Assembly (NCBI RefSeq): GCF_036492635.1
Contig: NZ_AP025310.1
Location: 1-61,258 of the forward strand
DNA length: 61,258 nt
Source: Aureibacter tunicatorum
GTDB lineage: Bacteria; Bacteroidota; Bacteroidia; Cytophagales; Cyclobacteriaceae
Direction: 5' to 3'
Shown: piece after piece, positions 7,981-17,635 of the stretch
How the letters are laid out: each line of letters begins with the position of its first letter
Position numbering within the stretch: position 1 is the stretch's first letter
Notes under the pieces: generated by a model
The model's input: the letters and a program-made list of their open reading frames with translations, nothing else
Told to the model about the DNA's origin: nothing
The model's database searches: none
Made by a program: the position numbers and the translations under genes

Positions 7981-9198
7981 TTACTCTTGCAAGAACACTT
8001 CTTCATCACCATAAGGGTATGCATACCACGGGTTGGAAGGTTCTATCGTTTCAATGACTTCTTCTTTTCCTGTAGACGGATTTAATTCTTTTATTTCTAT
8101 GGTTTCTTTACTTCCCCACTTCACAAGCTTTATTGTTGCAGAGTCCTTGGATTTATTGAATATTGTCAAAAATCCTTTAGGCACTTTCTTTAGCCGGTTA
8201 TTTTCCAAGACAATGGTTTCTATATTGTCCCATTGATAAATAGTATCGGGAAGAGATGCTAGCAAATTATCGTTAAGCATCAGTGTTTTTAGCTTTTTCA
8301 ACTTGCCAATGCTCGCAGGCAATTCTCTTATTTGATTATGACTCAGATCAAGACTCTCCAGGTTAATGCAATTTCCAATATCATCAGGCAACTCTTTTAA
8401 TCCTGAATTTCTGAGATTTAAGGTTTTTAAGTTTCTCAAATTTTTCAACTCTGATGGCAATGATTTCAAGCCATTTCTGTTGCCCTTAGCATTTTTGTCA
8501 GCAATATACAATGGATTGTTAGCCAGTGACAAGAATTGCAAATTAGTGTGTCTAAACATCGATGAAGGCAAACTGACTAATGGGTTACCATCCAAGGAAA
8601 TAGTCTTCAATCCGATCAATGTCAAAGGATCTTTTTTTGCCCAAGCCAAATACGAGTAAGAGCATATGTTTTCTACAGATGAAATATTGCAGTCATTAGC
8701 AATCAAAATATCTATATAAACTTTTGGCATAAATTCAGATGCTGAAGCAAATAAATTCAGTTTTTTCAGATCAGATTTTGAAAAGTTTATCGCTACTATG
8801 TGACTTGATGATTTTAAATGATTCTTAGCAGCATTTAATTCTGTTTCTTCAGTATCTGTTTTAAACTTTACTTCTCCAGAACCAAAATACCATTTCCCTA
8901 TATTGTCTGTAAAACCATGCGAAACACTTGTGGTAATAAGGCCGGATCCCTCAAAATCTTCCTCCTGCAAATCAATCGCTTTTTCCTTATCCGCCAATAC
9001 TTTAGACCAAAACCCATTGGTAATATTCTTATTATCAAGGTATAAAGTGTTGAGTTTCATTATATCGACTTGCTCGATTTTAGTTTTTTTATTCCCATCT
9101 TCGTCTACTATAAACTTACCATCATCATCAAGCATAAATTGCTTAATTGAGAGTTTATTGCCGCTCGGAATGAAAAGATTATCATTAGTCTCAGTCAT
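7981..9198 (-). CDS. Leucine-rich repeat protein of the injection system
   Basis: A 405-residue protein. About residues 185-335 contain six to seven LRR units of the bacterial 23-residue type (LKTLNLRNSGLKELPDDIG, LESLDLSHNQIRELPASIG and neighbours). The N-terminal 170 residues are a separate domain rich in charged and beta-forming residues, and the C-terminal tail is short and acidic. There is no signal peptide, so it is cytoplasmic or travels with the particle. LRR genes occur as accessory members of Bacteroidota eCIS loci. Co-transcription with the PAAR tip suggests a baseplate-, tip- or cargo-associated protein. It could also be an effector. Confidence 0.75.
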   Translation of the reverse strand: MTETNDNLFIPSGNKLSIKQFMLDDDGKFIVDEDGNKKTKIEQVDIMKLNTLYLDNKNITNGFWSKVLADKEKAIDLQEEDFEGSGLITTSVSHGFTDNIGKWYFGSGEVKFKTDTEETELNAAKNHLKSSSHIVAINFSKSDLKKLNLFASASEFMPKVYIDILIANDCNISSVENICSYSYLAWAKKDPLTLIGLKTISLDGNPLVSLPSSMFRHTNLQFLSLANNPLYIADKNAKGNRNGLKSLPSELKNLRNLKTLNLRNSGLKELPDDIGNCINLESLDLSHNQIRELPASIGKLKKLKTLMLNDNLLASLPDTIYQWDNIETIVLENNRLKKVPKGFLTIFNKSKDSATIKLVKWGSKETIEIKELNPSTGKEEVIETIEPSNPWYAYPYGDEEVFLQE

Positions 9199-9548
9199 TG
9201 CTTAAACTTTTAAATTCAAGCTAAAGTACTCATAAAAGAGCAAGGCTAAATTGGATATTATTATCATGTGATTTCTAATAATCAAGATAAATATCAGCAA
9301 GCTTATAATAATGTTCATTCCGAATAATGAATGATACAAAAAACACTAACCCTGATTTGACTTAATTTTCAATCGTTTTAAAGAATAGCAAAATAACCAT
9401 AAAGCCTTCACTATAAGTTATTTGCGGGAAAAATGATAAATTATCATAGTTTGCAGTTAAATTATCATAGACTGTAAAATATTATCACTAATTAGTTAAT
9501 TTGATACGCATATGCATATCTATTATTTTGATAAAAAAGATAAATCCA
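9199..9548. promoter_or_regulatory. Divergent control region with three phased ATTATCA repeats and a promoter
   Basis: ATTATCA occurs at 9440, 9461 and 9481, spaced 21 and 20 bp, so the copies fall on the same face of the helix. The first sits inside the inverted repeat ATGATAA-A-TTATCAT (9433-9447). Just downstream, TTTG (9500-9503), a 19-base spacer and TTATTTTG (9523-9530) fit the Bacteroidota -33/-7 promoter with one mismatch. This would start transcription a few bases before the GT4 gene. A related pair of repeats occurs at 20498-20529. Operator function is inferred. Confidence 0.5.
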
Positions 9549-10505
9549 ATGCATATACTATTTGTTGACGACGCGACCATACCAGTATCAAAATACGGGG
9601 CTGTTGAACGATTCATATGGTGGTTGGGAGAAGAACTTAATCGAAGAGGCCACCAAATAAGCTATCTGGTAGGTAAAGGATCTTACTGCCCATTTGCTCA
9701 AGTAATAGAGTATAACCCCTTAACGCCTCTAAGTCAGCAAATACCTGATTATGTCGATATCGTTCATTTTAATTTTCCAATAAACCAACCTTTCGATAAA
9801 AAGCCGCATTTGACAACCATTCACGGCAACTATCCCACTTTCCAACCATTGGGAACCAATTCTGTATTCGTCTCTAAAAATCATGCAGCTAGACATAACT
9901 CCGAATCTTTCGTGCATATCGGAATAAATACTGACGACTATGGTGTTGTAAACTGGTCCTCAAGAAGAGAAAACCTGCTGTTTTTAGCGAAAGCCTCTCT
10001 AAAAGTAAAAAATTTGATAAGCGCTATAACCATCAGCAAAATGGTCGGAGAACAATTGACAGTAGCTGGAGGTTGGGGCGAATCCAATGACAATGTGAAC
10101 TACAAAGGAATGATTGGCGGCATTGAGAAGAATCAAGTTATCAATTCATCCAAAGCTCTTTTATTTCCTGTGATATGGCACGAGCCTTTTGGAATCGCTA
10201 TGATAGAAGCCTTGTATTTTGGATGTCCAGTATTTGGGACTCCTTACGGATCTTTGCCAGAGCTCATTATTCCCGAGGTCGGATTTTTATCTAATAACGC
10301 TTCTGAGCTTATCGAGGCTTTGCATCATATTGATGACTACAATCGAAAGAAGTGCCATGAGTATGTTTGCGATAATTTCAATCATTTTAAAATGACAGAT
10401 GATTATCTCAAGCTGTATGAAAAAGTTCTCAATGGACATTCATTGAACAATATCAATCCAGCAAACTACCCAAGCGACAGCTTTGAATTGCCTCTTTATG
10501 GATAG
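9549..10505 (+). CDS. GT4-family glycosyltransferase
   Basis: A 318-residue retaining glycosyltransferase of the GT-B fold, family 4. The start at 9549 (MHILFVDDATIPVSKYGAVE) is chosen over the in-frame ATG at 9501 because it begins the first Rossmann strand and follows the candidate promoter. The GT4 nucleotide-sugar motif is clear near the C-terminus: HEPFGIAMIEALYFGCPV carries the E-x7-E pattern, followed by GSLPELI. It is cytoplasmic, with no membrane span. It is followed after 27 bases by the helix-turn-helix gene in one operon. Because the plasmid carries collagen-like fibres and a GT25 enzyme, it may extend a fibre glycan, but its substrate cannot be read from sequence. Confidence 0.85.
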   Translation: MHILFVDDATIPVSKYGAVERFIWWLGEELNRRGHQISYLVGKGSYCPFAQVIEYNPLTPLSQQIPDYVDIVHFNFPINQPFDKKPHLTTIHGNYPTFQPLGTNSVFVSKNHAARHNSESFVHIGINTDDYGVVNWSSRRENLLFLAKASLKVKNLISAITISKMVGEQLTVAGGWGESNDNVNYKGMIGGIEKNQVINSSKALLFPVIWHEPFGIAMIEALYFGCPVFGTPYGSLPELIIPEVGFLSNNASELIEALHHIDDYNRKKCHEYVCDNFNHFKMTDDYLKLYEKVLNGHSLNNINPANYPSDSFELPLYG

Positions 10506-10532
10506 ATTAAACACACTGTAAATCAACATACT

Positions 10533-11042
10533 ATGTCAAAAGAAATAAGTTATTATATCATCATACCTGATCAGGTTCGCAAGAGCGAAAAGCTAACTGC
10601 TACAGCAAAACTAATCTATGGAGATATCTTGTTGTTAAGTCGAAAAAAAGGATATTGTTACGCGACCAACAGTCATTTTGCCAATCAATACCACATAAGC
10701 GCTCATTCAGTAAGCCGGCTTATCAATGCATTGCAAGCAAATGGCTTTATCAAATCATCGGTCAATAAAAGTGAAGGGAATAAACGAAAAATATTTCCAC
10801 AGATTGGCATCAAAGAAGATAATACAAATAGTCTTAACACTATGTGCCATAATGCCAATAGCTATGTGCAAAAACAAGACATGGCTATTGACAAAAATGC
10901 ACAGATAATAAAAGAAAGCTATAACAATGAAATAATAGAATCTTCAGAAATAGGAAATTGTTCTTCATTGGAATATGCTCTTGATGAAGCTATAAAAAAT
11001 TGGTCTTCCTCAGAATACAATCACACTCTTTCTCAAAAATAA
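10533..11042 (+). CDS. Winged-helix (HTH_36-type) DNA-binding protein, module 1
   Basis: A 169-residue protein. Residues 8-90 match the HTH_36 fold seen in plasmid and phage regulators or replication proteins: YYIIIPDQVR, AKLIYGDIL, GYCYATNSHFANQY and a recognition helix around SAHSVSRLINALQANGFI. It is paralogous to the N-terminal part of the protein at 20745-21590. The stop codon overlaps the next start (TAATG), so the two are translationally coupled. It could bind the phased ATTATCA sites in the region upstream of its operon; this is inference. Confidence 0.75.
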   Translation: MSKEISYYIIIPDQVRKSEKLTATAKLIYGDILLLSRKKGYCYATNSHFANQYHISAHSVSRLINALQANGFIKSSVNKSEGNKRKIFPQIGIKEDNTNSLNTMCHNANSYVQKQDMAIDKNAQIIKESYNNEIIESSEIGNCSSLEYALDEAIKNWSSSEYNHTLSQK

Positions 11043-11758
11043 TGATGGCTCCCAATACATATCAATCAATATCCAATGCGCTAAAGAGCGACAGTATTTG
11101 CAATGTTTTGTCCCATGAAAAAGGGTATGACACGCTTGCCAATAAAATCTCTCTATTTCTCAAGGATGCTAGAAGGCAAACTTCGTTGAAATTGACTTGG
11201 CTTCAAGACAACAATGAATTCAACCAGGTCATCGCGGACATCGTCAATCTCGCCAAAATCCATTCAGACCTGTCTATCGACGAGCTTGACATCGTTTTCG
11301 AATACGGCATCATCGGAGAATTTGGCGAATATTACGGCATCAATAAAAAAACCATCAATCAATGGATAAAAGCCTATAAAAATGGAATACGAAAAGAAGC
11401 CAAAGCTCATGTAAACAGCCAAAAAATAAAAGAAGAAACCAAATCTACCTCTTACGAAAAGCAACTTGAAACCTATCTTCACTTAAGAAAACAGTTTGTA
11501 GACTTATATCGCACATTTCGATTGGAATATTTGTCCGCTCCCGGAAGTTTTGACTTGAAGAACATACCGGAAAAAGTGGAATTCACTGGCATGTTTTGGA
11601 ACATATGGTATAATAGATTCACCAAAGCCAAAGCTCTTATGCCCATACCTGACGACAGTCCTAAAAATCAAAGAACCGCATTTCGAATGTATTTATTGAA
11701 CACCATCAAAGCCGGCACCGAAGATATGAACGATCATTTGCTTTCGATCAAATTATAA
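11042..11758 (+). CDS. Partner protein of the winged-helix module, copy 1
   Basis: A protein of about 238 residues, starting at 11042 where ATG overlaps the upstream stop. I do not recognise a named family. It is paralogous to 21667-22479: both share a motif like ERGAIGIYGTYMGINK (here EYGIIGEFGEYYGINKKT) and a strongly conserved block ending in GLFWNIWY-RF (here GMFWNIWYNRF). The GINKKTINQWIKAY segment looks like a helix-turn-helix, so it may be a second DNA-binding component. Both copies follow a winged-helix gene, so the pair is a fixed module, possibly regulating the injection system or taking part in plasmid maintenance. Confidence 0.6.
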   Translation: MMAPNTYQSISNALKSDSICNVLSHEKGYDTLANKISLFLKDARRQTSLKLTWLQDNNEFNQVIADIVNLAKIHSDLSIDELDIVFEYGIIGEFGEYYGINKKTINQWIKAYKNGIRKEAKAHVNSQKIKEETKSTSYEKQLETYLHLRKQFVDLYRTFRLEYLSAPGSFDLKNIPEKVEFTGMFWNIWYNRFTKAKALMPIPDDSPKNQRTAFRMYLLNTIKAGTEDMNDHLLSIKL

Positions 11759-11810
11759 AAGGCGCTTCACTTTGACGGCTCAAAATGATAAAGCACGCAT
11801 TGGCTTTATC

Positions 11811-12080
11811 TCAGTATTTTTTCAGTTGATTTAAAGAAGGTTTTTTCTCCAATATCACTTCTAAATAAGTGACGTTTTTTCTCAAAATGTTTTCAATAGT
11901 CTGCTCGGATATATAAAACTCATCCGAACTTAATATTTGCAAGGTATCATCGAACCTTCTCCTTTTTAGTTCAGTCCAATAGTAGAATCGTTTAATTAGT
12001 GCTTTATTTCTTCTCTCTACTAATTCCGCGTTTCTACCCTTTTTAATTCCTTTTTCCCTGTTGTTGTTAATTGAAAACAT
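11811..12080 (-). CDS. Small basic hypothetical protein with predicted DNA-binding character
   Basis: An 89-residue, strongly basic protein (KGRNAELVERRNKALIKRFYYW, ELKRRRFDD), with a C-terminal segment (YISEQTIENILRKN) that looks like a helix-turn-helix. I believe similar short proteins are common in Bacteroidota mobile DNA, but I cannot name the family. It is a lone minus-strand gene between the plus-strand regulatory module and the first toxin gene. It may be a small regulator. Confidence 0.55.
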   Translation of the reverse strand: MFSINNNREKGIKKGRNAELVERRNKALIKRFYYWTELKRRRFDDTLQILSSDEFYISEQTIENILRKNVTYLEVILEKKPSLNQLKKY

Positions 12081-12472
12081 GATGCGATTATTTTAGTGTT
12101 ATTGTTTAGTGTGAAATTATATTTTATTTCATGAAATATATTTTTAAAATAACAAAATATAGCCATAAAATCAAGTATATTATACATTTAAAATATATTT
12201 TAACAAACTTTATTACAAGTCTGAATCGATACTTAAAAGTAATAAAATTAGTAATGCTAAAAAATATTCAATCCACTTTTTTCCCCTCAATTTGAACTAA
12301 AATTTTTAAGACAACCGATAATTACGTTATCATAAAACAAGTTAATCATATTACTATATTACAATATTTTCAAGCCATTTTAACTTGCTATCTTCAAGGT
12401 GTTTCCCTCTATCCGGAGGAATAAACTTATCCATATTATTTCAGACTATTTACAGAGAAAAGTGAAAAGGAT
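12081..12472. other. AT-rich intergenic region upstream of toxin 1
   Basis: About 390 bases of very AT-rich sequence that must hold the promoter of the 1720-residue toxin gene. A single TTATCATA (12327-12334) resembles the repeats at 9440-9487. AAAAGGAT directly precedes the toxin start. No gene or strong secondary structure was seen. Confidence 0.4.
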
Positions 12473-15400
12473 ATGATTACACATGAAAGTGAAGATATAA
12501 ACAAGTCGAAAAATCGGCGAAAGCCCGTCCAAAGCGCAAGCTCTATTCAAGAGAGCAAGCCGGCGGCGGTTAAATTCGATCCGACGATAGACTATGATCA
12601 AATAAATAAACAACCCGAAATACTAGAAGCCAAGCCACCTACAAAAGATGATTCCGTTGATGGACAATTGAATTATCCATGGCTTAAATCTGAAAAATCC
12701 TCATCAGGCGCTTCAGCAACTAAGGATGATGTTCAAGCAGACAACATCACTGATAGACAAATCAACAAGAATATTCCTATCATTGAACAAGACTCATCTC
12801 TAGATCCAGAAGCAACTAATATTGAACTTGAGAAAAAAACTGAATCTTCTGAAAAAACAGAAGAGACCAAAGATCTTAAGGTCGATTTTAATATACCTAA
12901 AATCGATGCGGTAAAAATAGATATTGGCAGTGAAGCGAAAAAGACGCTTTCCAAAGGCTTGAAAAAGACAAAAAGAGCCATCAGCGCGCATAAGCAAACA
13001 GAAAGCGCCGGACAAAAAGCCCTTCAAATACAAAGATCTTTGGTTACGAAGCCGGAAGAAATGCAAGCGAAAGCCAATGCTTCGCTCGTATCCGGAATGA
13101 AAAGCGTCACTCCTCAGAAACCAAGTGTTTCTGAAAATACGAGATCATTGAAGAAGGGCATAGAATCCGTGTTGCCGGAAAAAGTAGAGGATCTTAAGAA
13201 GTTTAAAACTCGTGGAACAGCCAAAAAAATGACTTCTTCGGTCAAGTCTTTGGTTAATTCTCAATCCAATGAAGTCACAGGATCGTTTAGCGCGATAAAT
13301 ACGAAGCCTAAAGCAGCTGCAGCACCAAAAGCTACTCCATTGCCTCCAGCTGAGCAAGTGAATAGTGCTCAAGATGGGCTGGCATCTGGATTAGTGCCTG
13401 AGATGACTGAAGATCATTTGGACATAAATGCATATTCTAAAGCAGGGCAATCAATAATAGAGCAAGTCGGATACAATAAGGAAGCGATGGCTAGCCTGGG
13501 CGATACTCCATTGGCCAAGGCATTCAGAGATATCGAGTCCCTTGAGTCAGTTAATCAGTCTCAGCAGCAAGACATTCTGGACACCAGAACCAATTTGTCC
13601 AAAGAGTCCGACCAGCAATTGGAAGAAATGTCCAAAGCAGGCCAGCAAAATATCATCAACAACAAAAAGGCAAAACTCAGCCAAATCGGCAGCGAGCAAG
13701 TAAACAAAAAAGCTTCTCTGGAAGAGCAAAAAGCAAATGCTACAAAGCATATGGAGAACATCTTCAATACGGCCAAATCTACTGTGGATGACAAACTGGA
13801 ATCGCTTGAGGATGACTCCATGACTGATTTTGAATCTCGTATTGCAAGAGCCGAGCGCATATTCACAGACAATGTTACTCGACGTCAAGATACTATTGAA
13901 TACAATTATAAAAAAGAGAGAAACCTCTTGCAGAGATTGTATGATTTGGCATTTGTGGATATTGATGAGATTCCTGGAATGTCTGAAATGTTCGAAGATG
14001 AAAAGCGCAAATTCGAAAACAGCGTAAACAAAGCCATTGCGGATATTACGGCTTCCAACCAGAAAGTTATCATTGAGTGCAAAAACATAATAAACAAGGC
14101 TCATCAAGAAATTGACGATTACCAAAAGACTTTGCCTATTGATGTGCAAAACGGCATCAAAGAAAGTGCTGACGCTATCACCGGTAAGTTAAACGCGCTT
14201 ACCGATGAAGTCAATACGCAAGCCAAAGAGCTTAAAGAAGCAATGATCAAGAAGCAGCAAGAATCTGTGGAAATGATCCAAGGCAAAATCGACAAAATCA
14301 TTGAGGAGAATCAAAGCCTTTTCAGCAAGTTCGCCGAAATGACGGAAAATGCGATCAAGCTATTTGCGCAAGAACTATTCGCAGCAGCCGGCATCGATCC
14401 TTCTCAGATCATGGCTATTTTCGAAAAGGGCAAAAATGCCATGCAGATGCTATTCGCTGATCCTATAGGCTTTATCAAAAATATCCTTAAGGCCATCGGC
14501 GTAGGAGTTGAGAATTTTGGAGAAAACATTGTCGAGCATTTGAAAAACGGCTTCGTGACTTGGCTTACTGGCGCTACAAGCGGACTGTCCATCACTATGC
14601 CTGCAGAGTTGAACCTGAAAGGCGTGTTTGATCTGGCGCTACAAATCATGGGATTGACTTGGGAGAATATCAAAGCCCGCTTGATCGAAAAAGGAGGCAA
14701 AAAAGTAGAAAGAGGCATCGAAATCGCTGAACAGAGCCTTGACATCATCCAACAAGTGCGCGAAGGCGGACTGGTAGTGCTTTGGGACATGCTCAAAGAC
14801 AAGGCGGAAGAAGTGAAAACAACCTTTATCGATGGACTTAAGAACTGGGCCATCAATAAGATCATCGTGTCCGGTATCAAGAAACTATTGCTTATGGCCA
14901 ATCCTGCGGGAGCTTTGCTGACAGTAGTAGAAACTATATATAAAGCGATCACATTCTTTATTGATAATATCAATCGAATCATGAGCTTCGCCGAGTCGGT
15001 ATTTGACTCTGTAGCGGCTATCGCGCAAGGCAATATAGGCGCAGCAGCCAAAGCGATCGAAGCTTCGCTGGCCAAGACGATTCCGCTTATCTTAGGATTC
15101 CTAGCCAAATGGCTTGACTTGGGAGGTATCGTAAAGAAAGTTCAAGAGCTCATCAATAGCATCCAAAAGAAGATCCAACCGCATATCGACAAAGTCATTG
15201 ATTGGTTGCTGAATAAGATCAAGAAATTCAGAAAAGGTAAAAAAGGTGGTAATAGATCATCTGCTGATCGTCAAGACGACAATAAGAGATTAGTCAATGA
15301 TGAAAAATCAAAAGAAAAAAATAAAGACAAAAAGCTTGAAGATTCGGAAGTAGGTAAAGTGGTTAAGTTCGAAGAAAAAGATGGCCATAAACATAGGCTT

Positions 15401-17635
15401 TGGTTTAAAGATACTCCAAAGGGACCTGTATTAATGTTGGCATCTACTCCTAAATCGATGGAACACAGACTTAAGGAATGGAATGCTAAATTAAAATTAG
15501 AAAAAGATGGCAAAAAGAAAGAAGAATTAAAAGACGCAATATCAAAACTAGAAAAAATCACAAAAAATATTGAGTCCGATGCAATAAAAGTAGATGAGGT
15601 ATTTGATGAAATTATCAATGAATACCACAAAAAAGATAAAACGAACTTTAACAAAAGGTTAAAACAAGCTAAGAGTAAAGATCAAAATATTGAGAATGAA
15701 CAAGATAAAAGTATCATATATATTAAACTTTTACTTGATAATTTTGGCGATTCTATTAAAAAAGCATATTTACTATCAAGTGATGGATACATAAGTCAAG
15801 AGCCAGAAACTATTTTTATCAAAGGTCAAACTAGTAAATCTATTATAGGTAATACTGGAGAAGCTAATGGCAAAAACGGTATAATTGTTTCAACAAAAAG
15901 CATCAATACGATAGTCAGGAAACTTATCAAAGGTGACGAAAATCTGAGGAAAAATATTTACGAGGAAATCACCAAGCATAAGAATATCTCAGACAAACAA
16001 AATTATATAAATAATTTTGAAAAAGGAATAATAAATGGATTTGCTCTAAAAGAAAGTGAGCTTAACCAAAGTAGTAGTCATAAAATTGTAGAAACTTATA
16101 GTAATACTAAACTAGGCTTAAAGCTAAATAATAAAGATAAACCTCATTATTTTTCTGGGACTAACCAAGGGAGTAATTCTTTCATCGAATATTTATATAG
16201 TGCAAGCCCTGATGAAAAGAAGTTTGAATATAATGAATTAAATAAAAAGCCAGATCTATCCGAACGTCGAAATCATATTATAAATCACTATAAATATCTT
16301 GCAAGTGGATATTTATTATATAAAATTAATGATAACGATTATAAATTAGATATGATTGGAGAAAATGAAATACGTGTATCTAAGAATGAATCAAGAAATG
16401 AAATTGGCAAAAAAGTAGGAAATATTGGCTATTCAATACATAATAAAAACATAAAAGGCTATATTATATCACATCCAAAAGTTTCTATTGTAAAAAATGG
16501 CAAAAAAAGAAAAGAGTTATATGATTATTTAGAAAGCCATGAATATAATGACCGAAGAGCAAAAATTGGTTCTGTAAGTGATCATAATAGGTTCAAACCA
16601 TATATCCAATCAATCACGCTTCAAGGAAATACTCTAGAAGTAACTTATATATATAAAGAAAAAGATGAAAATAATGAAGATATACCTACCGGCCAAGAAT
16701 TCACTTCATTCATTGAAGTAAATGGTGATCATGTAACACAAAGTACAACAGGTAGAAACTTAATTCTACATGAATTTGGTAGAGGAATTACTAAATCAGC
16801 TAAGCAAAAAGATAATGTTGATAAAATTAATAATATACGGACTGGAATAGGTAATTACAAGTTAACTGATACAGCTATTGAAGAAAGAGGGGAAAGTAAA
16901 GAAAGTAATCGAATTACAAAACAAGAATTTAAAAAAGGAATCGAAGATATAAACGCTAAAATAGAGAATGAAAACGATCCTGTAAAAATAAAAGAACTTG
17001 AACAAAAGAAAAAAGAATATTTAGAAGAGAGAGGTGTTATAGAAAGGACAGTCATTGAAAAAGAGAAAAATGAAAAAGGTGAAGAAAAAGAAATAATCAA
17101 GCAAAAATATAATTATGATAATTCAATTGTTGCAATGTTTGACAATTCTCATATACTTGCAAATATGTTTATGGGCTCAGGTTATAAAGAAGCACTTAAC
17201 TTACTAACAACTTCTAGTCATTATAATCAAGTAATCATGAGGAATGCTGAGGATGAAATAATGGAACTTCTTGAAGTACTTCAAGAAAATACTCAAGAGA
17301 AATACCCAAATGCTTATATTACATTTGACATGACAATAACATCAACTTGGGATAAGCTTATTGATAGAGAAGTATTTAATTTCTTAAATGATGATAAATC
17401 TATCAAATGGTCATCAGGTGAACAAAAAAATAAAGAGCTGAAAAACCAAGTAAGTGAACTCGCAAAGATAAATGATCCTGTTATGGTAAAAAGTGTAAAT
17501 TATGAAGCCACATCCATTTCAGCAGTTAGTAAAGATAATAATAATAATGAAGTCATATTTCCAATTTCACATGGGCCAATTGAAGTAGGTATTGAAGATG
17601 ACAAAACACTTAAAAATCATTTATTAAATGAATAA
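12473..17635 (+). CDS. Giant eCIS cargo toxin 1 with endonuclease-like C-terminus
   Basis: A 1720-residue protein. Residues 1-330 are disordered and charged, 330-640 are coiled coil, and about 650-920 form the hydrophobic helical core typical of eCIS cargo proteins (LFADPIGFIKN, TWLTGATSGLSI, NPAGALLTVVETIYKA). The core is followed by a pretoxin segment (HRLWFKDTPKGPVLMLAST). Codon and base use shift sharply to AT-rich just after KFRKGKKGGN, about residue 924 (near 15240), marking a swapped C-terminal module. Residues 1557-1600 (DNSHILANMFMGSG, then NLLTTSSHYN) resemble the D-x-x-H...N active site of DNA/RNA non-specific endonucleases (Endonuclease_NS_2 type), with H1560 as candidate catalytic residue. 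The downstream gene overlaps by 8 bases and is the likely immunity gene. The overall cargo role is well supported; nuclease activity is inferred. Confidence 0.8.
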   Translation: MITHESEDINKSKNRRKPVQSASSIQESKPAAVKFDPTIDYDQINKQPEILEAKPPTKDDSVDGQLNYPWLKSEKSSSGASATKDDVQADNITDRQINKNIPIIEQDSSLDPEATNIELEKKTESSEKTEETKDLKVDFNIPKIDAVKIDIGSEAKKTLSKGLKKTKRAISAHKQTESAGQKALQIQRSLVTKPEEMQAKANASLVSGMKSVTPQKPSVSENTRSLKKGIESVLPEKVEDLKKFKTRGTAKKMTSSVKSLVNSQSNEVTGSFSAINTKPKAAAAPKATPLPPAEQVNSAQDGLASGLVPEMTEDHLDINAYSKAGQSIIEQVGYNKEAMASLGDTPLAKAFRDIESLESVNQSQQQDILDTRTNLSKESDQQLEEMSKAGQQNIINNKKAKLSQIGSEQVNKKASLEEQKANATKHMENIFNTAKSTVDDKLESLEDDSMTDFESRIARAERIFTDNVTRRQDTIEYNYKKERNLLQRLYDLAFVDIDEIPGMSEMFEDEKRKFENSVNKAIADITASNQKVIIECKNIINKAHQEIDDYQKTLPIDVQNGIKESADAITGKLNALTDEVNTQAKELKEAMIKKQQESVEMIQGKIDKIIEENQSLFSKFAEMTENAIKLFAQELFAAAGIDPSQIMAIFEKGKNAMQMLFADPIGFIKNILKAIGVGVENFGENIVEHLKNGFVTWLTGATSGLSITMPAELNLKGVFDLALQIMGLTWENIKARLIEKGGKKVERGIEIAEQSLDIIQQVREGGLVVLWDMLKDKAEEVKTTFIDGLKNWAINKIIVSGIKKLLLMANPAGALLTVVETIYKAITFFIDNINRIMSFAESVFDSVAAIAQGNIGAAAKAIEASLAKTIPLILGFLAKWLDLGGIVKKVQELINSIQKKIQPHIDKVIDWLLNKIKKFRKGKKGGNRSSADRQDDNKRLVNDEKSKEKNKDKKLEDSEVGKVVKFEEKDGHKHRLWFKDTPKGPVLMLASTPKSMEHRLKEWNAKLKLEKDGKKKEELKDAISKLEKITKNIESDAIKVDEVFDEIINEYHKKDKTNFNKRLKQAKSKDQNIENEQDKSIIYIKLLLDNFGDSIKKAYLLSSDGYISQEPETIFIKGQTSKSIIGNTGEANGKNGIIVSTKSINTIVRKLIKGDENLRKNIYEEITKHKNISDKQNYINNFEKGIINGFALKESELNQSSSHKIVETYSNTKLGLKLNNKDKPHYFSGTNQGSNSFIEYLYSASPDEKKFEYNELNKKPDLSERRNHIINHYKYLASGYLLYKINDNDYKLDMIGENEIRVSKNESRNEIGKKVGNIGYSIHNKNIKGYIISHPKVSIVKNGKKRKELYDYLESHEYNDRRAKIGSVSDHNRFKPYIQSITLQGNTLEVTYIYKEKDENNEDIPTGQEFTSFIEVNGDHVTQSTTGRNLILHEFGRGITKSAKQKDNVDKINNIRTGIGNYKLTDTAIEERGESKESNRITKQEFKKGIEDINAKIENENDPVKIKELEQKKKEYLEERGVIERTVIEKEKNEKGEEKEIIKQKYNYDNSIVAMFDNSHILANMFMGSGYKEALNLLTTSSHYNQVIMRNAEDEIMELLEVLQENTQEKYPNAYITFDMTITSTWDKLIDREVFNFLNDDKSIKWSSGEQKNKELKNQVSELAKINDPVMVKSVNYEATSISAVSKDNNNNEVIFPISHGPIEVGIEDDKTLKNHLLNE

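Noticed and set aside
14404-15108. Minus-strand frame of 234 codons inside toxin 1
   Set aside because: Antisense shadow of the conserved cargo core; the plus-strand protein matches family features and this one does not.
12473-17635. The 1720-residue protein as the tape measure
   Set aside because: Size and coiled coil could suggest it, but it lies in a separate operon with an immunity gene, has the eCIS cargo core and a nuclease-like end, and a better-placed candidate exists at 58708-60087.
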